From positions 620,001 to 684,000 of the forward strand of contig JAJTTP010000010.1 in the NCBI GenBank assembly GCA_023313575.1: a stretch of 64,000 nt of DNA, given 5' to 3'. The DNA comes from Eutypella sp. D-1 (Eukaryota; Ascomycota; Sordariomycetes; Xylariales; Diatrypaceae). Positions 1 to 11,990 of the stretch are shown here, piece after piece. Under the pieces are notes generated by a model. It searched no databases and was not told the origin of the DNA. It saw nothing but the letters and a program-made list of their open reading frames with translations. A program made the position numbers and the translations under genes. Positions within the stretch are counted from its first letter, which is position 1. Each line of letters starts with the position of its first letter.

Positions 1-2633
1 CGCCTCAAGATATGAGTGTTATCGTCATACAAACCTGCAATGCGGCACCGATGATCTACGATGTTTCGGAATCCTGATAATCCTGCAGATTGCTTTAGAC
101 TGCTCGTGGTCCAGGTGACCACCGCCCCTTCACTGCAGCGACAGGAACCAAGGCAGCGCGGGAAAGGGGTGATGGGGGAACTGTTCAGAATGCAAGCCAT
201 TGCTGTGACGCCTCACTTAGCCCCAAGGACCGCATCGTCTATTACAGTTGCGTGCCTGCGACGTCACAAAAATTGGAGACATGGCAAGGTAAGTTTGACG
301 CCTCGGATCCGAACCGGACAGACCCTGACGTGTGACGAGGCTCCGGTAAGGACAATGGGATCATCTACTGTTCAGGTTTCTTCCTACCCTTGCTTACCCG
401 GCAGCCTGGTCAGCCTACTATCCCCAACTGGCTACATTCTGCTAGCAATCGAACATTGCATCTAGCGTTGCATCCTGGTTGCATGCTTGTCTAGGTTGCT
501 TGGCTGCTTAACCTGTAGATGGCCGGAAGAACAGCAATAAGCAGAAGATCGTCCGGGTGTCCTCGCGTGTTGCACCTCATCATATGGGGTTTAATATTAT
601 GAAAGAGTTCCATCATACTTTCTTGAAGTAAAGGTGCCAATTGGATTTAGGGCCAAAACCACAACACACGTGGACATCAAGAATTATGATGTATCGACGA
701 TGCTCGTGAGCATGGAAATGAGAATATACAACCTAGAACAGTCACCCAGTACAAATTTGCTAAATACAACTTACCAAAATTGCCCAGGTATTCCGGTGAT
801 CTATTGGGAAATTTCTTCCACACTATTCGTACTTTCTCCTAGGTTTCATGTATCTTAGATACCCGGCGGGCCTGGCAAGTATATCCATGATTTCATCCCA
901 CGGCCATCGTATTGACGCTAGCCTATGTCGGATTGCGGGGTTACAGGGGCATTATCTATAGCTTAGATCACACCCTAGGGCAATCTTCAGCCCTGTCAGC
1001 CCTTAGCCCTTTGGCGCTGGATGCGCTGCACTGTTACAGTCCCTGAGTCCCGGGTGCTCAGCATTGATCAAGTGTCTAGGTTGCACCAAGCAGGTAACCC
1101 CGAAATAGAAGTAGTTATTTTATAGTGAACCTTACTAGGGTTTGACTGCTAATAATGGTCAAAGTGAGCAATCCGGCCGATTCAAGGCACTTTCTCATCA
1201 TTGTGCAGAACTCTGATGCTAAGGATTGATATAGATATATCGGAACACCCACCCCACAAGCCCAAGAATAGTGCATAGGGATAAGGCATGCTAGCGTCCA
1301 TTACTAGCTACCCGAAGCGTTACCAGAGAGTGTTCCTGCAGCTGAAGTTGTTTCCCTTATTTATGCTCTACCTTCTCCTTTCCATGTCTCCAACTCCCCC
1401 CCTCTATATCAGCCTGATTCCCCTATCCAATCCATACACCATGGATTCTTTAGGACTACCGAGTTACCGGGGCTTTTCTGCTCGCGCGTGGTTAACTGAC
1501 CAAGTTGTCGTAATGCCATATTGTGACATCACCTCTTCTTTTGATGACACCACTATCGCTAGGAGTATGAAGTAGAACCTTGAGAATGCATTGCGAGGTA
1601 AAGTTGCATCTTAAGCGTGGATATCAAATCGACAATCTGTTGATCATTATTATCGATAGCAGAGTGCTTTGTTGTTCTTCGTGTATTGTATTCGATTAGC
1701 ATCAACTAGGTATCAGGCCTCCGCATCATTTTTGTCATCGTGCCGGTGGGATCACTGAGTAAGGCTTTCCAGAAAGTGTCGCATATAAAATATCCAGTGA
1801 GACCATTAGGGTTGGTATTGGTATCGCGGACGTTCCATGTCACACCAGGAAGGTGTTATCCTACACGAAAGTGAAAGCTTTCGGTGCCCTGATTGTTATT
1901 ACTTAAAAGCACGATTGCAGAATCACCTGTAGTTCGTGACATCTGGAGCTTATAAAGCCCGAGTTCTATAACATCTCCCGTCGTTCCCTGACTTTTAAAG
2001 CTAGTACCCCCTGCAAGATCAAAACTCCAACAACAGCTAGGAGACGTTGAAGCCCAGTTAATGAGCTAACGAAAGGGCTACTTGAATTGAATGTCGAGTC
2101 TAAGGCGCTACCAATCTACCTACTTAGGTAAGTATATATAGATATACCGTTAAGCTATTTCAGGGATATTCAGTTAAGCTGTACTATAGAACGTTCCGTG
2201 ATTATACCCTCCACAAGACTCTCTGTCACGAGGATCGGACTTGCCCCGCATCTCTCGTCCCTCTTGTATCCACTATCTACACATTATACGAGATTCAGTG
2301 GGGGGTTCCTGAAGATGTAGTCATATATATGAAGTGTATGTAAGGGTTCTGACTGCATAACCAGCTACTACTTTTGTGCAACTCACAACACAATCAAACA
2401 AGAATTCCGCCAGAATACTTTGATTAATACGCCGCCCTGCGCACTTTTCTTCTCATTCTTCTCTTTTCAAGGAATACTCACTTGCCTAACGTCCTTCCAC
2501 CTAGCAACCACACAGACCAAAGGATTATGAGAAGGTCCTAACTCCACTAAGGTCCTGGGTCTATCTTCGACAAGTCTGTATCTGCAATCCAGCAATACGG
2601 CTTCTCCGTTGATTCACTCCCACCTTGCCCGTT
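1..2633. other. gene-free region
   Basis: I see no supportable gene here. Open frames are short (at most 134 codons), without recognisable domains or consistent splice structure. The DNA is of mixed composition with a few short A/T alternations (around 1230 and 2135) and CCTA/TAGG tracts near 2115. It holds the upstream region of the glutathione S-transferase pseudogene. Confidence 0.5.
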
Positions 2634-3728
2634 ATGAAGCCTATTCTCGTGTGGCTCGTCCGTAAGTCTAAGTAGTCAGAGTTCCAGTGATATATCCATT
2701 TGGCCACCCTAACGCTGACAAATGTGCTCAGCTCCGGGACCGAACCCATGGAAGGTACGCTACGCCTAGCCATCTTATTCTATCACTCGCCTTGGCTGTC
2801 ATGATCTAATTTGCTATATGCGCACAGGTGATTGTGATTCTTGAGGAGCTAGGCGTACCCTACGAGATAAAACCCATCAAGTTCAATGATGTCAAGAAGA
2901 AACCCTTCACAGACATCAACCCAAACGGCCGTGTCCCAGGTATGGACGTGCGGTCTCCTCTGTATCCGTACACTGTCACTAGGGTGCCATTCCTGAACGC
3001 TAATTCAATCTTTCTAGCTATCCAAGACCCAAACACGGACCTTACACTCTGGGAATCAGGCGCAATCCTCCAATACATCATCGAGCAGTATGACGTTAAG
3101 AGAACGCTCACGTATGATACTCTCAAGGAGAGGCACCACCCGAACCAGTGGCTGCAGTTCCAGATGAGCGGCCAAGGACCCTATTACGGGGTGTCTGCAT
3201 GGTGAGTTTCTTCGCTCATAACTTTCAAGCCTCATCTTTCCTCGGCATTCTCCCGATTAGTACCATGACGAGTCAATGACTAGCGTCCAATGTAACTGAC
3301 GCACGTCACTCCTCCCATATGCAAATCGCAGGTTCAACTTGCTACACGCAGAAAAGATCCCTTCAGCCATAGAGCGGTACAACGACCAGCTGCGGCGCGT
3401 GCTTGGGGTACTGGATGGGTGGCTGGCGACGCGGAAGTGACTTGTTGGTGATAAGATGACGTACGCGGACCTAGCCTTCGTGCCGTGGAACGATCGCATC
3501 GATGCTATTATTCTCTGCAAGACCGAGGATAAATTTGCTGGCTTCCCTCATGTTCGGGCCTGGCATGAGCGTATGGTGGCACGCCCCGCCTGGGAGCGTG
3601 CCATGGCGGCCCGAAGTTCATTGATGGTGGAGCACGGCCTAGAGGACGCAACCGGCAGACCCGCCCGATTCAACTCCCACCAAGAGTATGAGGCCGCAAT
3701 CGCAAGGGGCGAGAGTACGGATGCGTAG
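2634..3728 (+). pseudogene. Glutathione S-transferase (Ure2p-like), broken by one nonsense codon
   Basis: The exons are 2634-2661, 2732-2754, 2828-2939, 3018-3201 and 3332-3728, joined by good GT-AG introns. They encode a typical fungal cytosolic GST. The N-terminal thioredoxin-like part reads MKPILVWLVPPGPNPWK, then VILEELGVPYEIK, NPNGRVP and LWESGAILQY, which are the glutathione-site motifs of the Ure2p/GTT group. The C-terminal helical domain has SAIERYNDQLRRVLGVLDGW and later MTYADLAFVPW. An in-frame TGA at 3438-3440 (codon 152) cuts the frame just before LVGDKMTYADL, where relatives usually have an aromatic residue (Tyr or Trp). The frame continues cleanly for 96 more codons to 3728. A TGG-to-TGA change would fit a single G-to-A transition. 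As read, the product lacks most of the C-terminal domain and should be inactive. It could instead be a recent allele or a sequencing error, since nothing else is damaged. Confidence 0.8.
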
Positions 3729-5152
3729 AGTGAGTTTCGCTCGGGTCTCTTGTTCTCCATATTGGCGCAGTAGGAGAGGTTCTGGCGGTATCAATACCTA
3801 GCTAGGTTCTGAACAAGCAATACGTTATGATCAGGAAGTCTTTACTCGGTATAGCGAGCACCCACTTTATAACTAAAGCGGCGGCACGTAGTTACACCCT
3901 CTACGTGCATGAAGCATCTCGATATTTTCTATTATTTACCGAGACCAGGTAACTCTCACTTCCTACATATCATCGTAGGTGGGACCTCCCTGGCTCTGGT
4001 AACCAGTGGGCACATTCTAATCGTCATGGGATACAGCTGCTGCATATATTGCTGCATTCCAGAGTCCCTGCTGATCCCCGAACGAGCGTGGATCCAGTGA
4101 ACTCTCTATATAATGGGTTTTAATGGTAGGCTAGATTATTTTGATCCCCTCACTCCTTACGCATCACCGTCGTGCACGTACTAGTAGCTCTTCAAAATGG
4201 TCAACTATGTGAGCTTGGTTGGAATTGACGCTATCGGACTCGGAAGACCGTTATATTAAAGGAATTCGGATACCATGTAAATTCCACATTCCCATCTTTG
4301 AAATTACCGGTTAGTATACATACCTAGAGGGAGGTAACAAATGTTATAAGGCTTGATGAAGGTTCGGAGATAAACTAAGCCATTCAACTAACTCCGACCC
4401 CCCCTTTTTAGCTGACCCACTTCAGGGGCTTGGGAGGTATGAACCCTGCTTATCGCTCGTTATGAGTGATACGCATAATTCAACAATAAGCAGTTTTGTG
4501 CCAGTAAGTTAAACAATATTCGAATGCATATGGACCTAACGATGTAAGGCCAGACATTCGGCCTCACCGACGAGAGTACGCAATGCCATGTTATGATTGA
4601 CCAATCTTGCTGCAAAAGGATAGCCTGACTGCAATCGCAACAACGTACCGACGTGTGTGAATTATAGGCGCAGGGGTGTGGAGACGCGCGCCCCGCGGAA
4701 ACTAGGGCTGACAGTGAGGCCCATTCAGTTACCTATCTCACTGCAATTGGGTTGCATTGCATTGCACTGCCTCGTGTCTCCGTTCCGAAAGGTTCTGCAT
4801 ATTCTGCCTTGGAAAATGGCTATTAATGCAGTCGGCACAGCCTTGGGGGTGTATTCATTGTGAGGTGGCCAGAATACGGCCTAAATATTTCAGACACTCG
4901 CCTGTCTGCCTTGTATTATCTGACTGGATTCGATGGTTACATCTGCATCAATGAAAACGCAGATGTAGACTATATGCTCCCCTGGTCAGGACATACGCAC
5001 CTCATAAAGTCACGGTTCGCAGCTACTGGGTGTCTCGGTTTCGTCTCTCTTTTCCCTCTTGTCCTATTAGACTGAACCTTAAGGTATCGCATGCGTTACA
5101 GCTATTGCCACGCATGACCTGATTATTGACCTCTGTTCTCAGGGTAAAGACT
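3729..5152. other. gene-free region
   Basis: No recognisable coding or RNA gene. The frames at 3909-4100 and 4657-5075 are short, lack introns and domain motifs, and I do not support them. The stretch presumably carries the promoter of the NACHT gene that follows. Confidence 0.5.
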
Positions 5153-8100
5153 ATGGCCACAGAAGATGAGATCCTCGAGGAGTCTCTGCACGAATTCAAA
5201 GAGTCTCACTCATTCCTATACTCGAAGTTCCAAGATATCAAGTGCGAAGATGTCAAGAGATATATTCTAGCCATGCAGGACTCACAGGACCGCCTGAAAG
5301 CGTTAAGGAACTTTTCCAGAATTGGTCCATCCATCGAGGCGTTTGAGACGTTTGGGCAAATAGCTCGACTTACGGGCGCTCAGGCTGCCTGTATTTGGGG
5401 TCCTATCAAGTACATTTTGCAGGTTCCTCTACCCCATGTCTATACTGCCAAACCAAATACAATGGGCTAACGGGAGCAGACGGCGAAGGACGAACATGAT
5501 GCATTTGAGGATGTTCTTCACTCATATCATAGTCTTGGGAGTCGAGTGCCTGACATACAACCGTACACGGACATGATCACCGAGAAGGCGGAAGCCAAGA
5601 GATGTTTAGCATGGATGTACGGGGACATTCTACAATTTCAGAAACTGATGCTGAGACTCTTGAACGGGCATGGCTGGAAAGTGACTTTCCACGTCAATTG
5701 GAAAGATAGTCAAGATGAATTCTCAACTGTACTGAGAACATTTGAGCTCCATGCGCAGACTCTGGAGAAGATGTTGTTGACATATCAACGGCAAGTCTCA
5801 AACGATGTGTTGCGGCGTCTTAATGACCATACGCAGACATATCACGATGATCGTCTCGACCTAGAAATACATATACGACAATACGAGGAGGATCGAGCCC
5901 AGCTTCTAGGCAACGCGAAGCTTCAGGAACAAGCCCGAAAGGACCAACAGATGACTGCGGTGACAAGGTGGTTTGCTGCACCGGCGAATATTCAAATCCA
6001 GTTGCATAGGAGCTTTGAAGCTATAAGGTCCGAGTTCAAGGGCACGACTGATTGGATCAAGGGCCATGTCGAAATTTCCAACTGGGTATGCACTGATCTC
6101 CCCCCACAAGCCGTATTATGGATCAATGGCAAGAAAGGGGCTGGTGAGTCTCCTTGAACCTTGATTATTAGAATCGAAATCAATACTGGTAGCAACTAAA
6201 TTCTTCCGTTCCCAGGGAAAACAATTTTGACATCCGAAATCATCGAATATTGCAAAACATCTCGCCAAGACTACAGAACTAGTTACTTCTACTGCCGCGA
6301 GGGTGACCCGAGCCAGAATACTTGCCTAGCTATCTACAAGTCTCTTTTGAATCAAATGCTTTCACATCACAGGGAAATGCTCCCATATTGTGACGAGAAA
6401 AGGCTGAAGGTTTCTTCCGAGGTTTTAGGCGACGAGAACACAGCTCGACTATTGGTCGAACGGTTTTGTGACGCGGAGCTAAACCAGTTCATCGTCATCG
6501 ATGGTTTAGATGAGATCGACCTAATGCAGCGCAGACTTCTTATCCAGTTTCTTGCAGCAATGGTGAAGAAGTGTGATCAGTATAACCCAGGAAAACTGCG
6601 TATTCTCTTTGTTAGTCACGACCTCCCAGATATGAGACGGATGAAATGCTTGGAATCCGCTACCATCCTCGAACTCGACCCGGACGACACACAGAAAGCC
6701 ATTAAGCTATTCGTCGACATGAAGCTAGTGGTGGTAAATGAGAAATTTGGGATGAAGAACGAGGACCTTGAGCGGGCTAGGAAGATGACTATAGATAGAT
6801 CTGATGGTGGGCCGCACCCAATTTTCACAAATCAAATAACGTCTTGATGCTAACAACGATATAGGGATGTTTCTATACGCTTCGCTCGTAATGGAAAATC
6901 TTTTAAACCAGCCCACGGTCAATCATTTGAATCAACAACTACTTGAAAACATTTTCCCGAAAGACCTCAAAGACGCGTAAGCGCAGATCACATTCCCATG
7001 TGTGCCCTAAAAGTCGTATGCTGTTCTTTAGCTAATATCTTAGCAGATACAAGAGCATCATTGACCGGCTTCGTTGTCGTCCGTCTGAAAACCAATGGCC
7101 AATGGCCAAGAAGGTCTTTGGGTGGTTGGCTTGCGCAAAACGGCCGCTGAATTGGTACGAAATCCAGGCCGCCTTGTCAATACAGATCAGCAATGGGGAA
7201 CATCCTTTGGATATGGATTTCTACGGCTGTGTCTTACGAGATGACCCCCGAGAACTGTGTGGGTCGTTGGTCCAGAGATTTGGTGATCGCATTGTGTTTA
7301 CCCACCAGACTGTAAGACAGTACGTGAATGCGTGACGGCTTACAAATCAGTTACGTATTGTTGACTTACGCTGGCTTAGATACATTGTTCAAAGCGAAGA
7401 ACTCGACGAAAGGTCCATCGAGTGTGACCTAGCGGTGATCTGTATATCATACTTGTCATCACCATGGTTCGATAAGGCTATTGAAGAGAACGCGGGAAAT
7501 CGCTACGCAAAGCAGGGGTATTACTCTTTCCAAGACTATGCCTTAACGAAATGGGATCACCATCTCAAGGCCTTCGTTGAGACCGGCGCCGCGTTTCTAA
7601 GCGAAGATACGAACATCGAGCGATGTCATAGGATATCAAATGTGCTGTCGAAGTTCGCACAGAAATATAAAGATGACCTTTTCATGCCACCAAACGAAGA
7701 ACGGGACTCGAGGGTGGTACAAGAATGCTCTATGTTCAGAGGCTATGGCTTCTACCAGGATCTTGTCCTGATCTGGAAACACTTACACGCACGTCGAGGA
7801 GACGACCATAAACAACGTAATAAGGTGAGCATTGGGACCCTCGAGTCTGTACTGAGGGAGAATAGGAAGCAACTCGAGAAGGTAGCCATGAGCAACATGA
7901 TCGGCAGCGATGCAGCTACGTTCAAGGAGAGATACGGGAAGTACCCATTCAAGTGCGATCGTCTATTGTGCGACTGGTTCTATAGAGGTTTCGAGGACGC
8001 AGATGGACGGGACAATCACCTCAAGCGGCATGACCGGCCGTACCGCTGCCCGGTTCCGGATTGTAGTATCGTCGAATTCGGGTTCTCAACCAACAAGGAT

Positions 8101-8364
8101 CGCGAGAAGCACATCAGGGCGTACCACCCGGACGATGCGGCCGTATCGGGATTCGTGCAGCTTCCACGCGAGCTCATCGAGGACGCTCGCTTCAATTGCG
8201 ATATCTGCGGCAATTTGTTCACCCGCAAGGCGAACCGCGACGCTCACGTGAGGAGTCACTACGGCGAGCGCCCGCACGAGTGTCCCACCTGCGGTCGAGC
8301 ATTTACACGCGCGAATGACTTAAGGCGTCATGAGAGGAATAAACACGTTCGTAGGAGAGGCTAA
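5153..8364 (+). CDS. NLR-like STAND protein: DUF7708-type N-terminus, NACHT, four C2H2 fingers
   Basis: The exons are 5153-5422, 5480-6143, 6216-6806, 6865-6976, 7047-7331 and 7380-8364, giving 968 residues. The start is the ATG at 5153. Residues about 1-280 are helical with an AACIWGPIKYIL motif, matching the N-terminal domain called DUF7708 in fungal STAND proteins. The NACHT module has a P-loop GKKGAGKT (about 307-314, split by intron 2) and a Walker B segment FIVIDGLDEID (about 402-412). A GMFLYASLVMENL segment and a winged-helix-like stretch follow. Instead of ankyrin, WD or TPR repeats, the C-terminus (about 833-965) holds four C2H2 fingers. The first two have C-x4-C-x15-H spacing. The last two are classical C-x2-C-x12-H-x3/4-H, joined by a YGERPHE linker. 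Fungal NACHT proteins act as oligomerising sensors in incompatibility and immunity-like cell death. A DNA- or zinc-dependent sensor role here is inference. A HET gene lies 0.5 kb downstream on the same strand. Confidence 0.88.
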
Positions 8365-8850
8365 ATTATTAGGGCATAGAGATAGTTAGGTAGCCTGCAA
8401 TAACTATGTTTTAATTATGATCCAGGCCTTGAGGTGGTCTAGGCGGGTCGACAAGAGCGCCAATGGTTACCCATGGGTAATGAAAGCCCCGATCTAAATA
8501 GTGATGTGGTAATTAGTGTGGTCTACTGGATTTTGGCAATGTGCTATCGTTCTAAACAATACTAAACACCATTTATTTTATCTGCTTTGCATCTTACATT
8601 GGGAGTAACAAGCATTTGCAGCACTCTTAGCGCGTCTGATATTGCTGTGAACATCACTGCAAGGACTAAAAAAGCAGTGAAAGGCCTTATGCATCCGGGA
8701 AATGCTGTATCCAATCACTTATTAGTGACAGGCTGGCCTACCATAATCTCCCACTCAACGCAACCCGGTGGCTCTATGCTGGGACGATTCACGTTGCCAT
8801 TCAATCCTGCATTTTACTTTATTTCTTATCAACAAGCCTTAACGAACACG
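8365..8850 (+). other. intergenic between NACHT and HET genes
   Basis: A 486-bp spacer between two genes on the same strand. An open frame runs from 8587 into the HET gene, but it has no ATG before 8851 that fits the family. I treat it as 5' leader of the HET gene plus terminator of the NACHT gene. No motif stands out. Confidence 0.5.
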
Positions 8851-11075
8851 ATGCTATGTTCCAGGTGCACCAAGATCTATTTCAAACCCCTTTTACCAGG
8901 AGACGACACTTACGTTTACTATGTTTTGCATCCGACTCGCTCATCGTACTCTGTCTCTAGCTCTCAAAGATGTCAATTATGCACATTGATTAGTAGTCAA
9001 TTAGGCACCGTCACCGTGAAGAATAGTACCTGCGCACAGCTTAGCGCTTTTCTGATACTGAAGAGACGCCGTACCTCGACCACCCCCCTTATCCAATCCA
9101 TGCCTACTATTCGCATAAGCATCATCAGCCAAATTGGCTGCGGCTCCTTAACCGCCATTAATTCTCTTCCAGGTAAAATCTTTCACAATTCCAGGCTTCC
9201 CCAGTGCAAGCTAATTATTAGTTAGATCAGTATCAGTTGCATGGCCCGAAAGTGACGAATGATGGGGGAAGAAAACGGAAGCGAAGTCCGGACATAAAAG
9301 AATCACTTGGAAAGGCAGAAATTCATGATAGTGGCGACCCCATCTTTCCAGTCCGCCAAGAGATCACGGCTTCAAATACCGGTTCGCCCGAGAATATGGA
9401 ATTGGCACGGATGTGGGTGCGGGACTGTCTTGATAACCACAATACGTGCAAGGCGGGTCACCTTTCTGGCAGTCGTGGCTTTCTCCCCACCCGTCTGATC
9501 GATGTGCGCGAGCCGGAATGCCCTTTTTTGCAGACGACCAGGGATGCTCCCGTAATCCCTGCGGGGGTGGAGTATCTCGCCCTGAGCTATGCGTGGGGGA
9601 CAGGGAAGAGATTTACGACTACCAAGGAGAACATAAAGTCTCATGGTGAACGAATCCCTACAGACAATCTTCCACGAACTTTTGCAGATGCATTTGAGGT
9701 AACACGTTTGCTTGGGTATCAGTATATCTGGGTGGACGCCTTCTGCATAACACAGAACGATGACGATGACAAGAGTCGCGAGCTACCACACATGGGTGAT
9801 ATATATCGTTACGCTGTGTTCACCATATTTGCGGAGGGTGCTCCCAACGCACATGCGGGCCTCTTCCAAGCTCGACACCCGTATGTGTACTGGCCGTGCG
9901 TTGTGGATATCGGGACAACAATGGAGCACGACGTCACTTCCGAGACACTAACGTTAGCGACTAGTTGCATGGGGCACAACTACCTTAAGCCAAGAGGCTG
10001 GATCCTCCAGGAAGAGGTCCTCACATCCAAGGGTTTGATATTTGGGAAGCAAATGTCTTGGAAATGCACGGTTAGTGAGGCATCGGAAACAGAGCCCTAT
10101 CCCCGGTTTCGAAGGAACGGTCTGGCGGGAAGCCAAGCAATGGGAGAAGACACGCTGAGGCACTGGATCTATGTGCCGGATAAGATGCGGGATTCACAGA
10201 CTTCGAGTGGGTTACGGTGGAATCATTACGATGCCTGGTATACGATGGTGGTTGCCTATAGTACCAGAGAGCTAAGCTTCGACTCCGACAGGCTCCCAGC
10301 ATTGTCCGGCCTTGCTAATTTGTTCCAAAGAGCCTACAACTCCACATATGTCGCGGGACTATGGAAAGAAGACTTGAAAGCAGGTCTGGCATGGTACGTC
10401 GCCAACAATGATCCACGTCCACCAAAGAAGGACAAGGGCTGTGAACCGTCTTGGTCGTGGGTCTCAGTGGGGATGGCTCGTTTAAGGTCCCAGTCTCGGA
10501 TAATGAACAGATATGGGCCAGATTTCGATGCTGAGATAGTAGACACGTCCTGTAAACTTAAGGATGAACTAAATCCTTATGGGCAGGTCAAAGAGGGAAT
10601 GCTCAAGCTCCGCTCCAGGATCAAGAGAGTCATTCTTCGGTACTCCAGCAAATATGTGATGGAACGGACAGAGTGCAGTTTCGGAAGCTACTCAGGGCCC
10701 AATTCGGCCACCATGACTAGGGGTGAACATCCCCGGTTTCCGGCACTTGCGTATGACGCTGAGACTGCGGAAATCATTGGAGAAGTCGCACTGGATACCC
10801 CTATTGGCACATGCCTAGAGCCCAACATCAACCGTGACTATTTTTGGGAAGACTCAGATAAGGAAAGCTATAGTTCATCCGAAAGGGAAGTTTGGTGTGC
10901 CATACTTCACGTGCAAAAGGCCACGGGACTATTTAGGGGAAACGCATTGGTTCTGGAGAAGTCTCTGAAGGACTCACTACGATATCACCGAGTGGGGCTT
11001 ATGTTCCTCAATGAGGATCGTCTTGAAAATAGGCCATTATCAAGATGGGAACTGGAAACCTTGGAGATTATTTAG
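8851..11075 (+). CDS. HET-domain (heterokaryon incompatibility) protein
   Basis: The exons are 8851-9172 and 9226-11075, with a 53-nt intron, giving 723 residues. The start at 8851 opens with MLCSRCTKI and is followed by HPTRSSY and QRCQLCTLI. This cysteine-bearing preamble is commonly found at the N-terminus of HET proteins and decides the start. The HET domain begins near residue 223 with YLALSYAWG. It continues with LPRTFADAFEVTRLLGYQYI, WVDAFCITQNDDDD and MGDIYRYAVFTIFAEG, ending at AHAGLF; these are its three conserved blocks. A later RGWILQEEVL and FGKQMSWKC are the usual post-domain signature. HET proteins execute cell death after allorecognition, and the domain is TIR-like in fold. 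No second catalytic or repeat domain is visible in the C-terminal 300 residues. Its position next to an NLR-like gene suggests shared function, but that is inference. Confidence 0.9.
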
Positions 11076-11990
11076 GCATCTATGTAGTAACTACTCCTTA
11101 TACTATATCTAAACCAGTATCTGAATCAACCCACGACGGTTCATTTGCTGTTGACTGTTGGCATGTCGAACATTCAAATTTGAAACACACCCAGCTATTT
11201 ACTTACTGTTCGTTCAAGGTAGGAGTGGATATTCTTTAAGTACACATTAGGCGCAAGCTTGCTACACGGAAACTCGGTTAGTACCCAAGTCGCTACTACA
11301 TAGAACTCTTATGGCAGCGAAATGTGGGGCGCGCTAACCCCTATTTACCCCTATCTACAACACTGAACTTCAATTGAACGACTGCCCGGCATAGACGAGC
11401 TTCCCGCTATTCCCGCGAGATGTGTTGACAATATTCTAACCATATGGATGTCATGGGGTACACTATGCAGCCGTGTCGGTGAACATATGATGTGCATTAG
11501 CTTGCGTGTGTATCGATTGGCTCGGGCAGCCAATAATTTGGAGCCAAACACAAGTATGCCTTGCTTAATGCATCTTGGGTACTACTGGTCCAATCCGATA
11601 CCCTGTCACTACAGGTTGAGGCTTTCATTCAATGGACCATTTTGGTTTGTCCACCGCCTGGTACGATGGCGCAGCTAAGGAAAGGGGCGACTAGGGGGCG
11701 GAGCAAATATTGGCTGGCTTAATTGCACACGGCGAGTGGCTGAAGTCATTCTGTGGATATGCAAGCATCGAAACATGTCACACGGAAACTGTACCCGGCC
11801 GCAAGGCTCCGTGCCAAGATCCATATACGCCTCCTATTAGAGAAAACTGCAGCGGTGATTATTCCTTTACAGAAATTTAGACGTAGAATTCCCTCCTCTT
11901 TCGTAACTAATAACGGCCCGAAATTGTGAAAGCCCCAACTTCTTTTAGAACTGTTTTCCATCAGTACAAAATTTCCTAGTGGTATACAGC
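11076..11990. other. gene-free region, promoter of SNF2 gene
   Basis: Short frames only (11351-11678 on both strands), without domain motifs. This should contain the HET gene's 3' end and the promoter of the SNF2-like gene. I see no clear regulatory motif. Confidence 0.5.

Noticed and set aside
3909..4100. 63-codon frame with hydrophobic translation
   Set aside because: Too short, no signal-peptide logic, no conserved cysteine pattern that would suggest a small secreted protein.
8587..8850. Open frame upstream of and in frame with the HET gene
   Set aside because: Lacks an ATG fitting the family. The HET-type MLCSRC opening at 8851 marks the natural start.
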